Assembly: GCA_007026445.1 (NCBI GenBank)
Contig: VDMD01000061.1
Coordinates: forward strand, 62,001 to 126,000
Source: Schizophyllum amplum
Taxonomy: Eukaryota > Basidiomycota > Agaricomycetes > Agaricales > Schizophyllaceae
Direction of reading: 5' to 3'
DNA length: 64,000 bases
A program made the translations under genes and the position numbers. Positions within the stretch are counted from its first letter, which is position 1, and every line of letters begins with the position of its first letter. The notes beneath the pieces were generated by a model. The model was given only the letters and a program-made list of their open reading frames with translations. It was not told where the DNA came from and ran no database searches. Of the stretch, positions 62,424 to 64,000 are shown piece after piece.

Positions 62424-62976
62424 AGCAGATCTGAGCAGGCTTCTCCTGGCCTCTGGAGTGACAGAATGGCCCGTCGGCGGGGCACCTGACGTGCGATCAA
62501 AGTACTTTTTCTGAAGACAATGAGCCCCCGTTCTGCGCAGATGATGAGATCACTCACCTTTGCACGTTTATCGCCGCTGCGCGATCATCGATTACGACGG
62601 GGGAATGGAGAGAGGGCCATAGCAACGATTGAGGTCGTGGCGGCGTGAGTGTCTTGCAAGTCGATGCGCAGCGGGCTGGGGTACGGTTGAGAGACGCGTG
62701 GAGCATAGGAGAGTAGGAGAGGGGATGAGATGTGGGGTAGGAAGGTGATGACACTGTGAGTTCTGTGCGCTCGTTCTCTCTCGCGGGCATAGGCAAGGTG
62801 ACATAATGGTCCATGTGTATCCATGTAGTCATAGAGCGGCCGTGGCATGCGGGGCCCTGGCAGATAGCTGGCATTGTTGGAGGTGACCCAGGACGAGCGC
62901 GACGAAGATGTCTTCAGAAGAAGAATACGAAGTGAAAACGTGCCGAGTGAACGAGGGGGACGACGTGCGCGGAGGG

Positions 62977-63204
62977 TCACAGACAAGGACCGGAGAGAGG
63001 GTAGCGAGGTCGACGCCTCAGACGACGATGAAGCACACTGAGCGCGATAGCGTGGTCGTGGTTGAAGACGCCATCGCCCGTCGTCAGGCCGCTACGTTTG
63101 CGCATCGGGATCGCGCGGCCTTCCTTGGGCACATTGGCCAGGGGCGACGCCGCGGCGGTAAGCGCGAGCGAGACATTGGCGAGGAGTGACAAGTAGGTGA
63201 ACAT
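62977..63204 (-). CDS. N-terminal part of a secreted protein, possibly a pepsin-like protease propeptide
   Basis: It starts with a signal peptide (MFTYLSLLANVSLALTAAAS) followed by IPMRKRSGLTTGDGVF, which resembles the propeptide start of basidiomycete aspartic proteases (a KRS-x-T-x-x-DG pattern). No protease body with DTG motifs follows within reach: the next 550 bp lead into the promoter of family member C. It is probably a truncated remnant, or I have missed the downstream exons. Confidence 0.35.
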   Translation of the reverse strand: MFTYLSLLANVSLALTAAASPLANVPKEGRAIPMRKRSGLTTGDGVFNHDHAIALSVLHRRLRRRPRYPLSGPCL

Positions 63205-64000
63205 GGTGGTAAGGCGATGAGAAGCGCGTAAGCAACTGACGGGCGAAGACGAGGGAGGAGTCGGTGATTGACTCTGAGAGTTTGAGGGAAACGTGCGCGT
63301 CGTCTTTGAAAACAGCGCGCCAGGGCATCTTCATCGTGGAGCCCGAAGGCAGTCGTGCTATTGATAATCATTATTAGATGCACCTACGCGACGATCCTCA
63401 CCAGGGTATAAAGGCTTGTGGTACGAGCAGAGTGGGAGCATCTGAATCTGCCTCGAGGGATAAAGCGCGTGGCTGATTCGACAAGCAGAGACCTCATACA
63501 GCGCCGGAGACGTCAGTACCGCGCGCGGGGCCCGTGTCGTCGTGGAGGAACATGCGCCACTTCGACTCTAACCGGGTAGGCTGAGTCCAAGTATAATGGC
63601 TCTCGGACTTTGAGTGCGAGCGCAGGGGAAGGGGTACTTAGCGGGAATGCGTTCGGGGAACTCACCGGGTTCGGTAGTACGTCCCGGTGGATGGATCTCC
63701 TGTCAGGGTTGGCTGTATCGTACGTGATGATATTGACCATGTCTGGCGACAGCACACGTCTGTGGTACGAGGGTCAGTATATCGCTTGCACGCTGCACAT
63801 ATCAGGCGCACCCAGTGTATACCGATCGGCGCTGGATAGCGGGGCGACATCGTCACCCCTACCGTCCGAACGAACTCGTCGAACTTGATGTCGTGCAAGT
63901 ATCGCCCTCTGCCATCGTCGAGGCTTGCTATGGTGCCACCATCAAGATACCCTCGATGCCACATATGTGTTCAGGTAGAACGCGAGCGAGACGATGCATC
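63205..64000. other. No supported gene
   Basis: Open frames at 63513-63755 and 63662-63964 (minus) and 63610-63888 (plus) overlap one another and show no motif I can defend. A gene may enter from beyond the window edge. Confidence 0.3.

Overview
The window looks like nuclear DNA of a basidiomycete fungus (Agaricomycetes, plausibly Polyporales). The evidence is many phase-consistent introns of about 45-70 nt with GT(G/A)NGT donors, a NACHT-WD40 gene of the large agaricomycete kind, F-box-like leucine-rich genes in clusters, a secreted glycoprotein of the 'macrophage-activating glycoprotein' type, and a Ty3/gypsy chromovirus of the Tf1/sushi kind. The family-level placement is inference.

Layout. 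1-5 kb: no firm gene; one unrecognised minus-strand candidate and one copy of a diverged duplicated block. 5.1-6.8 kb: an intact nine-exon epoxide hydrolase with one GC-AG intron. 7-10.8 kb: weak candidates and the second copy of the duplicated block. 10.86-26.79 kb: one NACHT-WD40 (NLR-like) gene that would encode about 1,562 residues. It is split by a 10,153-bp LTR retrotransposon (13351-23503, minus strand, identical 311-bp LTRs, 5-bp target duplication), and one intron carries a 528-bp hAT-like MITE. The retroelement has an unrecognised ORF1, gag and a gag-pol with chromodomain in three successive -1 frames, plus a spliced coiled-coil gene on the opposite strand next to the 3' LTR.

29-38 kb: two members of an unrecognised gene family (A plus, B minus) flank a secreted, probably GPI-anchored glycoprotein and a nested pair of TIR elements; the inner one carries a tRNA-like Pol III unit. 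The third member (C) is at 61-62.3 kb. 40.8-55.5 kb: an unrecognised intracellular protein, an F-box/LRR-like gene, an inverted pair of F-box-like paralogues with a shared core promoter, a 12-exon single-pass membrane protein, and another F-box-like gene broken by a 1.1-kb insertion. 56-64 kb: a small four-exon unknown gene, several weak fragments, a long inverted repeat, family member C and the start of a secreted protein.

The window is a mobile-element-rich accessory region holding fast-evolving families (NLR, F-box, lineage-specific repeat proteins). At three insertions (LTR element in the NLR, 1.1-kb element in the F-box gene, nested TIR element) the uninterrupted sequence can be inferred exactly from the target duplications or from a paralogous empty site. 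Exon boundaries were worked out by eye from reading frames, splice motifs and family resemblance; no search or alignment program was run.
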